NCBI RefSeq assembly: GCF_965208485.1
Contig: NZ_OZ242344.1
Span: 4,030,001 to 4,094,000, forward strand
Direction: 5' to 3'
Length of the DNA: 64,000 nucleotides
Origin: Poriferisodalis sp965208485
GTDB lineage: Bacteria > Actinomycetota > Acidimicrobiia > Acidimicrobiales > Poriferisodalaceae
Shown here: in pieces, positions 35,083 to 44,177 of the stretch
Numbering within the stretch: position 1 is the stretch's first letter
Layout: each line of letters begins with the position of its first letter
Notes under the pieces: model-generated
Told to the model about the DNA's origin: nothing
Seen by the model: only the letters and a program-made list of their open reading frames with translations
The model's database searches: none
Position numbers and translations under genes: made by a program

Positions 35083-36312
35083 TCAGGCCCAGAGGGCGCA
35101 GATGGGGATGGCGTCTATCTGGTCTGACAGGCGGTACTTGCGACGACCGACATGCAGCACGGCGCCCGCTGCGAACCGCGGTCCAAGTTCGTCGCGGAGC
35201 CATGTGAGATGGCGGGCATCGTCGGCATCTGGCGCAGTAGTTGCCTTGATCTCGACGGCCACGATGCCGCGAGCGCCAAAATCGGCGATCAGATCGACTT
35301 CACGGCGACCGTCCGCTGCCCGCAGGTGGCAGAGCTGTGGACTCCGGGTCATCAGCACCGTTTCGGCCCGGAGCTGGTTGATCGCGAAGGTCTCCAAGAG
35401 CCTCCCGAGCAGGTCACCGCTGGACATCACGGTCGCGATGTCGACGCCGACCGCTGCTGCCCACAAGCCCGCATCGGCTACGAGGCGCTTGCGTCCCTTG
35501 ACGAGTCGCGCGAGCCGGTTGCTGTGCCACGGAGGCATCTCAGCGATGACGCCGAGGTCGCTCAGCAGCTGCGTGTAGGCGGTGCCGGTCCGGTGGTTGA
35601 TCGCAGCAGCGCTATTGAGCGTGGCGTCCGTCGCCAGGCCGGCGCTGTTGAGCGCATACGCGCTGAAGAAGCGGCCGAGACGGGCGCTGTCGGGTGACGC
35701 GCCCAGTGTCGAGGGATCTCGGCTCAACATGTGGCTGAGATAGCCGTTGAGCCATGCGTCCCGGCGTGCGGGCTCGCCTTCGAGGATTGCTTCGGGGAAG
35801 CCGCCCCGCAGCGCCAATTCGACATAGCCACGCAGGTCAGGTGGGTCCGCTGGCAACCGGATGTCAACGCCGGCGCGCAGTAGATCGAGGAATTCGACGC
35901 CAATCGTGCCGAGCTGTTCGCGCACCGTCATTGGATGCATGGTCACTCCGAGCAAGCGACCTGTTCCGGGCCACAGGGCGGGGTCGCGGCCAGAACGGAC
36001 CGAACCGCTGAGAATGAACCTTCCCGGCGAACGGTCGGTGTCGACGGCTCGTTTGACTGCACTGAGCACTTCGGGGACAAACTGCCACTCGTCGAGCAGG
36101 ACTGGCGGTTCGAGATCTCGCAGGACGGCGTCGGGGTCAGCACGCACAGCCGCGGCCTCTTCGGCGTTGTCCAGTTGGATCACTGTCGCTGCGTGCCTGC
36201 GAGCTGTCGTCGTCTTGCCGGTAGCACGAGCACCGGTGACAAACAGTGCTGCAGGGGACTCGGCCAAGAACTCGATCCTGGCATCAGCCATTCGAGGGAT
36301 GTATCCGGTCAT
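35083..36312 (-). CDS. AAA_14/DUF4143-type ATP-binding protein
   Basis: 409 residues from ATG 36312, located 9 nt after a -10 element, which decides this start. Walker A GARATGKT (27-34), Walker B VLLDEWQ (D74, E75), sensor FILSGSVRSG. The C-terminal DUF4143 half ends with the nuclease-like core REVDLIADFG and VAVEIKATTAP. It is a paralogue by family of 10047-11351. Its genomic-island setting suggests a selfish or defence-related role, not established. Confidence 0.87.
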   Translation of the reverse strand: MTGYIPRMADARIEFLAESPAALFVTGARATGKTTTARRHAATVIQLDNAEEAAAVRADPDAVLRDLEPPVLLDEWQFVPEVLSAVKRAVDTDRSPGRFILSGSVRSGRDPALWPGTGRLLGVTMHPMTVREQLGTIGVEFLDLLRAGVDIRLPADPPDLRGYVELALRGGFPEAILEGEPARRDAWLNGYLSHMLSRDPSTLGASPDSARLGRFFSAYALNSAGLATDATLNSAAAINHRTGTAYTQLLSDLGVIAEMPPWHSNRLARLVKGRKRLVADAGLWAAAVGVDIATVMSSGDLLGRLLETFAINQLRAETVLMTRSPQLCHLRAADGRREVDLIADFGARGIVAVEIKATTAPDADDARHLTWLRDELGPRFAAGAVLHVGRRKYRLSDQIDAIPICALWA

Positions 36313-36321
36313 GCCGGGAGG

Positions 36322-36350
36322 ATACTAATTCTGCACGATCTTGAATACAA
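36322..36350 (-). promoter_or_regulatory. Promoter of the DUF4143 ATPase gene (leaderless)
   Basis: On the minus strand TTGTAT (36345-36350) and TAGTAT (36322-36327) are separated by exactly 17 nt; the -10 ends 9 nt before the ATG, so transcription should start within 1-3 nt of the start codon. No ribosome site is present, consistent with leaderless translation. Confidence 0.6.
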
Positions 36351-36442
36351 TTTTTGCACACTATGGAGTACTACTTTTACACGCGAACTACTACATGTTT
36401 GGCGCGGAATAGTGAGTATCCGTGGTCGCAACAGACGGGGCG

Positions 36443-36874
36443 TCAGGGGTTCGCGAGGTCGCGGGCGCGGGCGCGGATGAGTTGTTCGATGTGGTCGGCG
36501 GCTTCGTCGGGTGGTTCGTGTTCCCAGATGCGTACAGGGGTCCAGCCGGCGGTCTCGAGGCGGGCGTCGGTGTCTGCGTCGCGGGCGCGGTTGCGGGCGA
36601 TCTTGGTCTCCCAGTACTCGGCGTTGCGGCGGGGCTTCGTTCCGTGTTCGGGGCAGCCGTGCCAGAAGCAGCCGTCCACGAAGATTGCTACCCGCAGGCG
36701 GGGGAACACCAAGTCGGCTTCGCGGCGCACCTCAGGCAGCGGACGTCGGTGCACGAAGTAGCGCAGACCGCGCCGGTGCAGCGCTGAGCGGATGAGCCTT
36801 TCCGGTCCCGTGTCGCGGGACCGCTGCTTGGACATGCGTTCCGACGCTGGTCCGGGCAGCGCTTTCGGCTCCAC
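36443..36874 (-). CDS. vsr: Very short patch repair (Vsr) endonuclease
   Basis: 143 residues from GTG 36874. The family pattern is complete: ERMSKQRSRDTGPERLIRSA, then FVHRRPLPEVRREADLVFPR with the catalytic Asp, VAIFVDGCFWHGCPEHGT with the zinc-binding Cys/His, and AEYWETKIARNRARDADTDA. Vsr nicks T:G mismatches arising by deamination of 5-methylcytosine, so it normally accompanies a C5 methyltransferase. The likely partner is the decayed methylase at 23487-24474, about 12 kb away after insertions. Confidence 0.92.
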   Translation of the reverse strand: MEPKALPGPASERMSKQRSRDTGPERLIRSALHRRGLRYFVHRRPLPEVRREADLVFPRLRVAIFVDGCFWHGCPEHGTKPRRNAEYWETKIARNRARDADTDARLETAGWTPVRIWEHEPPDEAADHIEQLIRARARDLANP

Positions 36875-37085
36875 CTGGTCGGTTCTACCAGCCGGAGGCG
36901 GGACGCTGGAAGTGCGCGGGCCGAAATGACAGCAAGACCAAGGATGACAGCAAGACCAAGGATGACAGCACCACCAACAAGGTGAACCGAGCGTGCTGTG
37001 CCGCAGCCCTGCTCCTACGCTGCCGACCGCCTATGGGGCAACAGTCCTGCAGCAGACCGGAAACTTGGACATGACTCGATCTCGA
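36875..37085. other. Gap between vsr and ISL3 remnant
   Basis: About 210 bp; contains a short direct repeat (CAGCAAGACCAAGGATGA, about 36931 and 36948) and no gene. Confidence 0.4.
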
Positions 37086-37216
37086 CTCCATACGTCGTGG
37101 CGCCGCCGAGCCCACGGCTCCACCAACCACACGAACTTCGAAGCCCGCGGCATCCTCATCACCTAACCTGACCCCGCCGAGCCCAGCAGCCCCATCCCAC
37201 AAAAACGCGAAGGCTC
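37086..37216 (+). mobile_element. ISL3-type 3'-end remnant
   Basis: Encodes only the transposase tail (STNHTNFEARGILIT, stop near 37168) and the terminal inverted repeat ending at 37216 (complement GAGCCTTCGCGTTTTTGTGG). Opposite orientation to the intact copies. Confidence 0.75.
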
Positions 37217-37385
37217 GACAAGTTCGAAGCTACGCAGGAGGACTTGGACGCTGGCGTGCGACCAGGCGGACTTGCCCGTGGGGGTGCGAAGTCCGGCCGC
37301 TTCGAGGACGATGCCAACCTTGCGCAGGCTCACGCCCTCAGCACGCAGCGCCGTCGCGAGTTCCTTGGCTTGTCGACACTGACGG
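37217..37385 (-). pseudogene. Recombinase C-terminal fragment
   Basis: The minus-strand frame contains KELATALRAEGVSLRKVGIV and LRTPTGKSAWSHASVQVLL, the helix-turn-helix end of large serine recombinases/resolvases. The catalytic N-terminus is missing. It abuts the ISL3 remnant and may mark an old integration site. Confidence 0.45.
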
Positions 37386-37475
37386 CTCGGCCGAGGATGC
37401 CGTTGCTGCGCCCACACTGTGCCCGCGCCCGCGTCGGCTGCTGCCGGCTCCCCTGCAGTTCCTCGCCCAGATTCG

Positions 37476-38612
37476 CTATGGAGCGGGCTGCTGCAGCGAC
37501 AGCTCCGCGGCCTTGCTGGTGACCCAGGCCTTCGCCGTGGGATAAGCGAACCGCACAATGTTCCTGTCAGAGGTCGCGATCATCCCTGCCCGTTCCAGCC
37601 GACGCCGGTAGACGTGGGCGTAGCTGGTGGACACTCCCATGCGCTGTGCGATGGCAGCGAGCGACGATCCGCCAGTGTCTGCCGTCATGGCGGCGAGGAA
37701 ACGCCGATCAGTGTTGGAGAGATCGTTCCATGTCGGCGCAATGACCAGGCGGCCGATCCTCCTCTCGGCCCTGTCGATGCCGTCGGCGACCTCGGCGTCG
37801 CTGATCCCTGCGCTCGGGTCGTGAGCGGCTTTCCAGGTGTAGAAACCGACAAGCTGAACCATGAACGCGTAGCCGTTGGAGGCCTCGACAGCGCGGTCAA
37901 GTGCGCCCGCTTCGATCGCCGCCGATGATCGGTCCATCGGGACTTTGAGGGCATGGCGGGTGGCGGCGGCGTCGAGCAGCCCGATGTCGTAACGGGAGCA
38001 GCGCTGCAAGAACGTGGCCGCTCGGCCTTCGAGGAGGTCGTCCTCGATGTACGGCAGCGCTGCGCCCGCGAAGGCGACGGGTCGGCCTTCGCGTCTGGTC
38101 ACATGCTGGAGAATCGCGCCGAACTCGCGCACTTCGCCGAGATCGGCTGCATGCAACTCGTCGATGGTGATGAGCACGCCGCTGCCGGCCTCCCCGAGTC
38201 GATCGCCGAGTTCGGTGAGGGCCGCGCGCAGGTCGGGTGGGTGCTCCGTCGTGGCACGAGGCTCGAACGAGACGCCGAAGCCCGCAGCCTGCACAGATCC
38301 GACGCGACGCCTCGACTCCCCGGCAAATCCCGCCAAGAGGGTGACAGCCCGGTTCGTCAGGCGCTCGATGAGTCCGTCAGGACTCGCTTGCTCAGTGATG
38401 ACCAGCCAGCCCTGCTCGCGGACAATGTCCTCAGCGGCATTGAGCATCGCCGTCTTGCCCGCACCCCGGACGCCGATGAACAAGACCGTGAAGTCGGGGT
38501 GCATCGGTCCGGTCTCGTACGCCTCGTCGAGGTCTTCCAAGATCTCGTCTCGCCCTGCCAGTGCAGGCGGAGAGGTGCCGAACGTCGGCGAGAACGGGTT
38601 GTTCCTTGCCAC
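37476..38612 (-). CDS. Orc1/AAA_16-like ATPase with C-terminal winged helix
   Basis: 378 residues from GTG 38612. Walker A GVRGAGKT (47-54); Walker B VLITIDELH near 150; an arginine-finger-type helical lid follows. The C-terminal 80 residues form a winged helix (FLAAMTADTGGSSLAAIAQR, MGVSTSYAHVYRRRLERAG). Similar stand-alone ATPases are common on actinobacterial islands; function unknown. Upstream is a T-rich tract with repeated TTTTGCAA that probably includes the promoter. Confidence 0.8.
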   Translation of the reverse strand: MARNNPFSPTFGTSPPALAGRDEILEDLDEAYETGPMHPDFTVLFIGVRGAGKTAMLNAAEDIVREQGWLVITEQASPDGLIERLTNRAVTLLAGFAGESRRRVGSVQAAGFGVSFEPRATTEHPPDLRAALTELGDRLGEAGSGVLITIDELHAADLGEVREFGAILQHVTRREGRPVAFAGAALPYIEDDLLEGRAATFLQRCSRYDIGLLDAAATRHALKVPMDRSSAAIEAGALDRAVEASNGYAFMVQLVGFYTWKAAHDPSAGISDAEVADGIDRAERRIGRLVIAPTWNDLSNTDRRFLAAMTADTGGSSLAAIAQRMGVSTSYAHVYRRRLERAGMIATSDRNIVRFAYPTAKAWVTSKAAELSLQQPAP

Positions 38613-38823
38613 CGTCTCAGCGTAGCCGAGTCCAAGCTGCGCCTTTTGTCACTTTTGCAAATTTTGCAATTTTTGTGAATGTTGCCGTCCGCAGCGATGG
38701 CAGCGTCACATGCTGCCGGGTTGTGGCTGGGCGCCAACCCGCTGCAGATACTGGAGCAGGCGTTCGCTCCTGACTGAGCGTCCATCCACTGATTCGCTGG
38801 TCCGGCAGATGGCCCCAGATCGG

Positions 38824-40422
38824 TCAGGTCGTGGTGCGCAGCGGGGTCTGCACGATGGCTTCCGAGCCCGGCGGCGGTGTCCGCCGTCGCACCTCGAAGG
38901 TGCCGCCGAGGTCGGCGCCGCACAGCGCCCGCACGATCGAGGTGCCCAGCCCGCCTGAACGCTGGGTGTCGTAGCCGTCTGGGATCCCGACCCCGTCATC
39001 TCGCACGACCATCGACAGCACATCCGCGGAAGGCCGCGTGATCTCGACGTCGACACGACCTATGGGACTCTCATCGAGGCTCGGAGCAGCGGCGAGCGCT
39101 TCGTTCTCGATGTCCCACAACTGGGGGAAGGCGTGATCGACAGCGTTCTGCAGCAGCTCATTGAGCACCACCGCCAGCGCCGTCGCCGTCTGGGATCGCA
39201 GCATGCCTGCCTCGCAGGCAACCGTGAACTCGATCGGCCGCTCCGGAAACGTGATGCTCTGGCGCATCGTCTCGGTCAACGTCTCGGCAACGTCGCAGAA
39301 ATCCACGTCGTCGGTGGTTTCGCTCGAGAGCGTCTGGTGGACGAGAGCGATGGCGCGGATGCGCCGGACTGCCTCCTCGAGCGCCCGGTTGGCCTCGCGT
39401 GACTCCAATCGACGCGCCTGGATGCGCAACAGCGAGGAGACCGTCTGCAGGTTGTTGGTCACCCGATGGTGGATCTCGCGGATGGTGGCGTCCTTGGAGA
39501 TGAGCAGCCGGTCACGGCGGCGCAGCTCGGTGACGTCGCGCAGCAGCACCAGCGCATTGCGCACCGGGGTGTCTGTCAACGGCAGCGCTTGCAGCTGCAC
39601 CGTGACGGAGCGGTGCTCAACCTCGCCCACGGCCAAGGTGCCGCTGCTCATCGCGCGTCCCACCACGTCGGGGCCCAGATCGAGGTCCCGTACGCGCCGC
39701 CCCTGAACGTTGCCGCCGACACCGATGCGGTGCAGCGCGCTCACGGCATTCGGCGAGGCAAAGCCGATTCGTGTCGTCTCGTCCGCGAGGAGCAGTCCGT
39801 CGCCCACGCGCGGCGCCCCCTCGCCCGCGATGTCGATCCCGCGGTAGGGGAACGACCCGTCAGCGATCATGCGGGCGAGCCGCCCGAACGTGGCGATGTA
39901 GGTTCGCTCCAGCTCGCCCGGGTCGCGGATGTCGGTGAAGCGCGGGGTGACTTCGCTGCTCATCACGGCGATCGTCTCGCCGTCAAAGGTGACCGGCACT
40001 GCGGTGATGCGCGCCCGGCGGTCCCCCGGCACCCGCAGGCCCTCGCCCGTCACGATCTCGCCGCGGGCGAACGCTTCGGACACCAAAGGCCGCTCGCCGG
40101 CCGTCACGCACAGCCCTACGTGGTCGTCGCGGTACAGCGTGCGCCCGGTGGTGGGCCGAATCTGGCCGATGACAGTGATCTGTGCGCTGGAGCCAAGTTG
40201 GCGCGTCGGTCGGTCTTCACTGCCGCCGCCGTGTGGAGCAGTCCCCACCAAGTCCTCGGGCAGCTCGTCAAGCGAGTTCACCTGCCCAGGCACGAACAGC
40301 AGCAGGTCCGAGAACGACAGGTCTGCAAGCAGCGACCACCACGCCATGAGCCGGCGCAGCTGCTCGCGCGGGCTGTCGAGCGCGTGCGGTGCGGGCTGGG
40401 GCCGATCAGCGGGCGCCCGCAT
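38824..40422 (-). CDS. pdtaS: PdtaS-like sensor histidine kinase (HisKA_2)
   Basis: 532 residues from ATG 40422. An N-terminal GAF-like/H_kinase_N region (about 1-190) and PAS-like region (about 200-300) precede the HisKA_2 motif REIHHRVTNNLQTVSSLLRI near 320, whose first His is the phospho-acceptor. The ATPase domain has the N box ELLQNAVDHAF and G1 box VRDDGVGIPDGYD, then GGLGTSIVRAL. This matches mycobacterial PdtaS, which phosphorylates the ANTAR regulator PdtaR; pdtaR is not in the window. It is soluble, with no clear membrane helix. The DUF3107 gene lies 7 bp upstream on the same strand. Confidence 0.87.
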   Translation of the reverse strand: MRAPADRPQPAPHALDSPREQLRRLMAWWSLLADLSFSDLLLFVPGQVNSLDELPEDLVGTAPHGGGSEDRPTRQLGSSAQITVIGQIRPTTGRTLYRDDHVGLCVTAGERPLVSEAFARGEIVTGEGLRVPGDRRARITAVPVTFDGETIAVMSSEVTPRFTDIRDPGELERTYIATFGRLARMIADGSFPYRGIDIAGEGAPRVGDGLLLADETTRIGFASPNAVSALHRIGVGGNVQGRRVRDLDLGPDVVGRAMSSGTLAVGEVEHRSVTVQLQALPLTDTPVRNALVLLRDVTELRRRDRLLISKDATIREIHHRVTNNLQTVSSLLRIQARRLESREANRALEEAVRRIRAIALVHQTLSSETTDDVDFCDVAETLTETMRQSITFPERPIEFTVACEAGMLRSQTATALAVVLNELLQNAVDHAFPQLWDIENEALAAAPSLDESPIGRVDVEITRPSADVLSMVVRDDGVGIPDGYDTQRSGGLGTSIVRALCGADLGGTFEVRRRTPPPGSEAIVQTPLRTTT

Positions 40423-40429
40423 CGATGCC

Positions 40430-40660
40430 TCAGTCCGCGGCGAAGCCGATGCGCCGATCCCCGGTCGGACCCAGCTCGAGGAAGGCCAGTTTGTCGACGG
40501 GCACGCCGACGCGGCGCCCGCTGCGGTCTGTCAGCCACAGCACCGTCGCATCGCCTCCCAGCGCGCCTTCAAGCGCGGCTGCGGCGTCATCAGCGGAATC
40601 GTCGTCGATCTCGACGCTGAGCTCGCGGCCGCCGTGCGTGATGCCGATTCGGATGTCCAT
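40430..40660 (-). CDS. DUF3107 family protein
   Basis: 76 residues from ATG 40660; the ORF extends upstream but the family starts at MDIRIGITHGGRELSVEI. The rest (LWLTDRSGRRVGVPVDKLAF, LGPTGDRRIGFAAD) completes the short actinobacterial DUF3107 pattern, an ATP-binding-like small protein of unknown function. It probably shares an operon with pdtaS (7-bp gap). Confidence 0.82.
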   Translation of the reverse strand: MDIRIGITHGGRELSVEIDDDSADDAAAALEGALGGDATVLWLTDRSGRRVGVPVDKLAFLELGPTGDRRIGFAAD

Positions 40661-40818
40661 GGCCCCGCAGGCTACCGGTGGCACCCTCCGCGACTGCCGG
40701 ACCGGATCGAGTAGCTGGCGCTCAGTTCTGCCTCGTGAATTCGATTCCGGCGCAACGGACACGCTCGCGCCAGCATGCCGAGACCATGATCAAACGTCTG
40801 TTGTTGCTACGAGTGTAG

Positions 40819-41040
40819 CTAAGCACGCTTGACAGCTCGGTTCGTGTCGGCATGGCGACAGCGAGGGTGGTGCTGAGCAGCGAATCCTGCGGCGCTGAAG
40901 TCGCCGCCGAATGCGAGCGCCTCAGTGATTCTCTCGCGGCGCATGATCTCGAAGCTCGTGGCGTCGACATAGTCGACATAGGAGTAGCTGCGCTCGTCGT
41001 GAGTCGTCAGCCATTCCCAAGCCCGCTCGTCTTTTGGCGG
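40819..41040 (-). pseudogene. VapC-like PIN domain, C-terminal remnant
   Basis: The minus-strand frame to TAG 40819 contains DERAWEWLTTHDERSYSY, VDATSFEIMRRERITEALAF and GGDFSAAGF, the end of a PIN-domain toxin with its last acidic residues. A tandem duplication YVDYVD is visible. The N-terminal half is missing; the sequence becomes GC-rich low complexity at about 41040. Not functional. Confidence 0.6.
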
Positions 41041-41144
41041 TGTGAGGTGGCGGGGCCGGTGCGGGTGGGGCTGTTGGGGTGTGCTGGGGCTGGCCCGCCG
41101 GGGACGGTTGGGTGCCGGTTTGGGATAGGGGGGCGCGGTGTCAG

Positions 41145-41275
41145 CGGGGGTGGGCGACGGCGAGCAGCGCTTCGGCGCCTGGGTGCTGTTGGGGCAGGCG
41201 CAACAGGACGCGTCGTGCGCTGCGGCACACCGCAGCAGGCAGGTGCCAGAGCTGGCTGCGGAGCCGTACTCGTGA
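41145..41275 (-). mobile_element. Possible IS1380-type transposase C-terminal remnant
   Basis: A frame reading RLRSQLWHLPAAVCRSARRV then LLRLPQQHPGAEALL resembles the basic, Leu/Pro-rich end of IS1380-type transposases. It is too short for certainty. The rest of 41041-41332 is low-complexity GC-rich DNA. Confidence 0.35.
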
Positions 41276-41332
41276 ATAGTCAGGGCTAGGCATGGCAGCG
41301 CGGCTACTGGTGCCTACCGCATGCGCGATCGG

Positions 41333-41432
41333 CTAGTGGTGTGTCGCGGTTTTCTTGCGGGCAGGTCGCGGCCCGCTGACCTGCGGAAACAGGCTTCGGC
41401 AGGCCCTGTGCAAATTGCCGACGCACCACTAG
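41333..41432. mobile_element. CTAG-bounded MITE-like element, family A copy 2
   Basis: 100 bp, starts CTAGTGGTGTGTCGCGG and ends GCACCACTAG; same length and ends as 22201-22300. Shares its right CTAG with the next element. Confidence 0.75.
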
Positions 41433-41538
41433 TGCCGCGTCAGCAAACGTTTGCGCGGTTGCTGGCGCCGTCGCTTCGCCTGCGAGCAGGCCCTCCAGCG
41501 ATCCCCGCCACAGCGAAGGTTGCTTGACACGGCACTAG
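41429..41538. mobile_element. CTAG-bounded MITE-like element, family B
   Basis: 110 bp, from CTAGTGCCGCGTCAGC to GCTTGACACGGCACTAG; includes the palindrome GCAAACGTTTGC. A partial inverted relative lies at 44178-44209. Confidence 0.75.
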
Positions 41539-41641
41539 CAGGCTGCTGAAAAAGTCGATTTTCGGGCGGTGTCCAGTTGCAAACCCGCAGGTCAGGGGCT
41601 TGCGTTTCCCGCCAGACCTGCATATTTCAGCAGCCTGCTAG
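41535..41641. mobile_element. CTAG-bounded MITE-like element, family C copy 2
   Basis: 107 bp, from CTAGCAGGCTGCTGAAAA to TTTCAGCAGCCTGCTAG; full-length match to 34742-34848. Confidence 0.85.
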
Positions 41642-41744
41642 GAAGATGGTCGGAAAGCCGCTATTTCGGCGTTTGCCAGATGCAAACCCGCAGGTCAGGG
41701 ACTTGCTGTGTCGGCAAGATCCCCATTTCCGACCAGCCTGCTAG
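41638..41744. mobile_element. CTAG-bounded MITE-like element, family C relative
   Basis: 107 bp, from CTAGGAAGATGGTCGGAAA to TTTCCGACCAGCCTGCTAG; same length and central GCAAACCCGCAGGTCAGG as family C, but diverged ends. Confidence 0.7.
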
Positions 41745-42958
41745 GGGCCTTGTGCGGCAGTCGGTTCTTTGCCGGGATCGGGGCTGCGCAGTGCGTTGTC
41801 GGTGGGTTCGGGAGGTTGGAGCCGGGGTCGGCCGTCGGGTGAGGTCTCGATCTGGCGGCCGTGTTGGTGGAGATCTTTGTGGCAGGGCCGGCACAGTGAG
41901 GCGAGGTTCGGGATCTCGGTGAGGCCGCCGGTCTCGTAGCGGTCGATGTGGTGGCCTTCGGTGTGCTCTGAGGTGAGCTCGCAGCCGATGCAGCCGCCGT
42001 CGCGTGCAGCGAGGACGAGGCGTTGGGCATCGCTGGCGTTGCGAGTGCGCCCGAGTGCCAGTTCGTTCCAGTCGGCCTTGAATACCGCTGGCAGCACGTT
42101 CGCGTCAACGGCGTGCTCGGCGAGCAATTGCGCCGACAGCGGCGTGCCGTCGTCGAGGCGGGGATTGGCGAGCCGGTCGCTCGTGGCGTCGTAGTCCGCG
42201 ATGATCAGAAGGCTCGTGCCTGAGCGTCGCGAGTTCGCTGTGCCGCAGACGAGTTGTGCGAGCGCGTCAGCGGTGAGCTGCGCGGTGGTGGGCTGCGGCA
42301 TGTCTCCCGTGTTGGCTTCGGAATCGTCGCCGGGTCTGCTCGCGTGGTCTGCGCGGTGCTCGCCGTGCTGGCGCTGTGAACGCACTTCGGCTTGGAGCGC
42401 GAGGTTGAGTCGTCGGCCGGCGAGAAAGTCGAAGCGGCCTCGCAGGTCCCACATGCCGTCGTCGCCGCAGCGCAGAGAGACCTTGCGCTTGTGCCGTTGA
42501 AGGGCCAGCTCTGCGTCGACGGGGTCGAGATTCTTGGCGGCGGACTCGGCGGCGAGGTCGGCGTAGACCTGCTGGCTCTCATAGGCCAGGGTGTGGCGGG
42601 CGACGGTGTCGGAGGGATAAGCGCGGCACAGGCCCAGGAAGCTCTCTTCGCTGCGGCGGTGCTGCTTGGGGGCTTCGCGGGCGATGACCTTGGCGTGGGA
42701 CATGTGGATCTGGCCGGCTCGCAGCGCCTCGACGGTGTCGGACATCGCTTGTGTGGCGAGGCTGTGGGCCAGCCGGGACTCCGAGCGGGCTTGGGAGGCG
42801 TTCATGCGGGTCAGCTCGCGCAGCTCATAGGCGACCGACTGGGCGCCGTGCAGGGCCGTCAGCTCGCCCACCACGGCCAGGTATTCGCCTTCGATGCGAT
42901 TGCGCTCAGTGACCAGGTCAACCATGCGGTCCCGCAGCTCCCCATAGCTCGACGCGCC
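41741..42958 (-). pseudogene. DUF222/HNH endonuclease-domain protein, N-terminus replaced by IS sequence
   Basis: About 405 codons of a DUF222 (13E12-type) protein remain: the helical DUF222 region (VAYELRELTRMNASQARSES, LRAGQIHMSHAKVIAREAP) and the C-terminal HNH motif (CIGCELTSEHTEGHHIDRYE, LCRPCHKDLH). Upstream, at about 42958, the frame continues without a break into a truncated IS1380-type transposase, giving one 664-codon fused ORF. Such DUF222 proteins are abundant actinobacterial mobile genes. The native start is missing; a fused product would be needed for expression. Confidence 0.75.
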
Positions 42959-44174
42959 CAGACCTGCGTCGGCGGTGAAGCCGGCTGAGGGGCTGTGGGC
43001 GAGGCCGCCGGCTTTGAGGTCGGCGGTGGCGAGCTCGACGCGTGCGTGGGATCGGCAGGCGGCGTCGGCTGCTTTGGCGTCGAGCGCCCGGGCGTCGATG
43101 TCGGCGGCGCAGGCGTGGTGACGCCAGTCGGGGAACAGGTCGGCCTGGGCGCCGACCAGGCGAGTGCGGCGCACCGCCAGCCGCACCGTGCGGCTGGGCT
43201 TGGGGTTGGGCCGCCGTGCGCTGGTGAGCGTCGTCTCGGCGACTTGGGCCTCGCCGTCGTCGGTGCAGCCGATCTGGGTCCAGTCCGCATCGTCGACGGC
43301 CGCGATGGCCCTGTCGACGGCGGGGTTGGAGTCGACAGCGATCACGAACCTGGCGTCGAGCGCGTCGAGCTTGTCGATCAGGCCCCACGACAAGAACCCC
43401 GCGTCCGCGCGCACCCTCAGCGCCGCGTCGGGCGCCAGGCGGCGCATCCGGTTGACGGTCTCGGCGAACAAGCGGACATGGCCCCGCTGCGAGGAGCCCT
43501 TGCGCATCCGGGAGTGCACGATCTCGCCGGTGTCGTCGCGTGAAGCCACCAGCGGGTGATACCCCAGCCGACCGCCGTGCCCGTACGCGGCGCCGTGCTT
43601 CGCGTCGCTGCGCACCCCCACAGCGTGGAGTCGACATCGACCGTGACCGCCTTCGCCGCCGGGGCTGCGCCCGTCGCCCACGCACGGCCCAACACCAGCT
43701 CCCCGACGCGGTCCAGCCGGCGCACATGACCCCACGTGAACGACCGGGCGAAGGTCCCCAGCGTGGACGGCGCCACCGGCGCGAACCCCACCACCGCCCC
43801 AGCCGAGCCTGCCCGCAGCCTGTCCGCGTCAGAAAAGAACGACCCGCCCACCAGCATCGAGCACACAGCCGTGAGCACCTTCGCGCCCGACCCGCGCCCA
43901 GCCCCCGGCGGGCGCACCGCCTCGCCGATCAGCTCCTCCAAGCCCGCGGCCCACCAGCGTGCCCGCCAGCACCAGCCCCGCGTCCCCGACCAGGGACCCG
44001 TCGTCGAACACAGCCTCGATCCGGTCCAAACCCCCAACTACAGTGCTCACAGAAAGTGCCTCCCGTCATGGCATCACGCCACGATCTCACAAACGGCAAA
44101 ATGCCACGTCAGGAGGCCTTTCTGGTGGACGCGCCGCACCACCCACCCACATCACACCGGTGAATCAGGGCTAA
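42959..44174 (-). mobile_element. IS1380-type element, 3' truncated and frameshifted
   Basis: Closely related to the intact element at 24616-26245. Transposase pieces occur in three frames: FDDGSLVGDAGLVLAGTLVG, VCSMLVGGSFFSDADRLRAG, then KHGAAYGHGGRLGYHPLVAS; frameshifts lie near 43960 and 43615. The C-terminal 90 or so codons after AHSPSAGFTADA are lost and the frame fuses to the HNH gene. The right terminal repeat (about 44159-44174) is degraded. Confidence 0.85.
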
Positions 44175-44177
44175 GCC

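Noticed and set aside
41333..41744. CRISPR array or clustered ncRNA
   Set aside because: Units differ in sequence, have inverted terminal repeats and share CTAG borders, which fits adjacent MITEs better.
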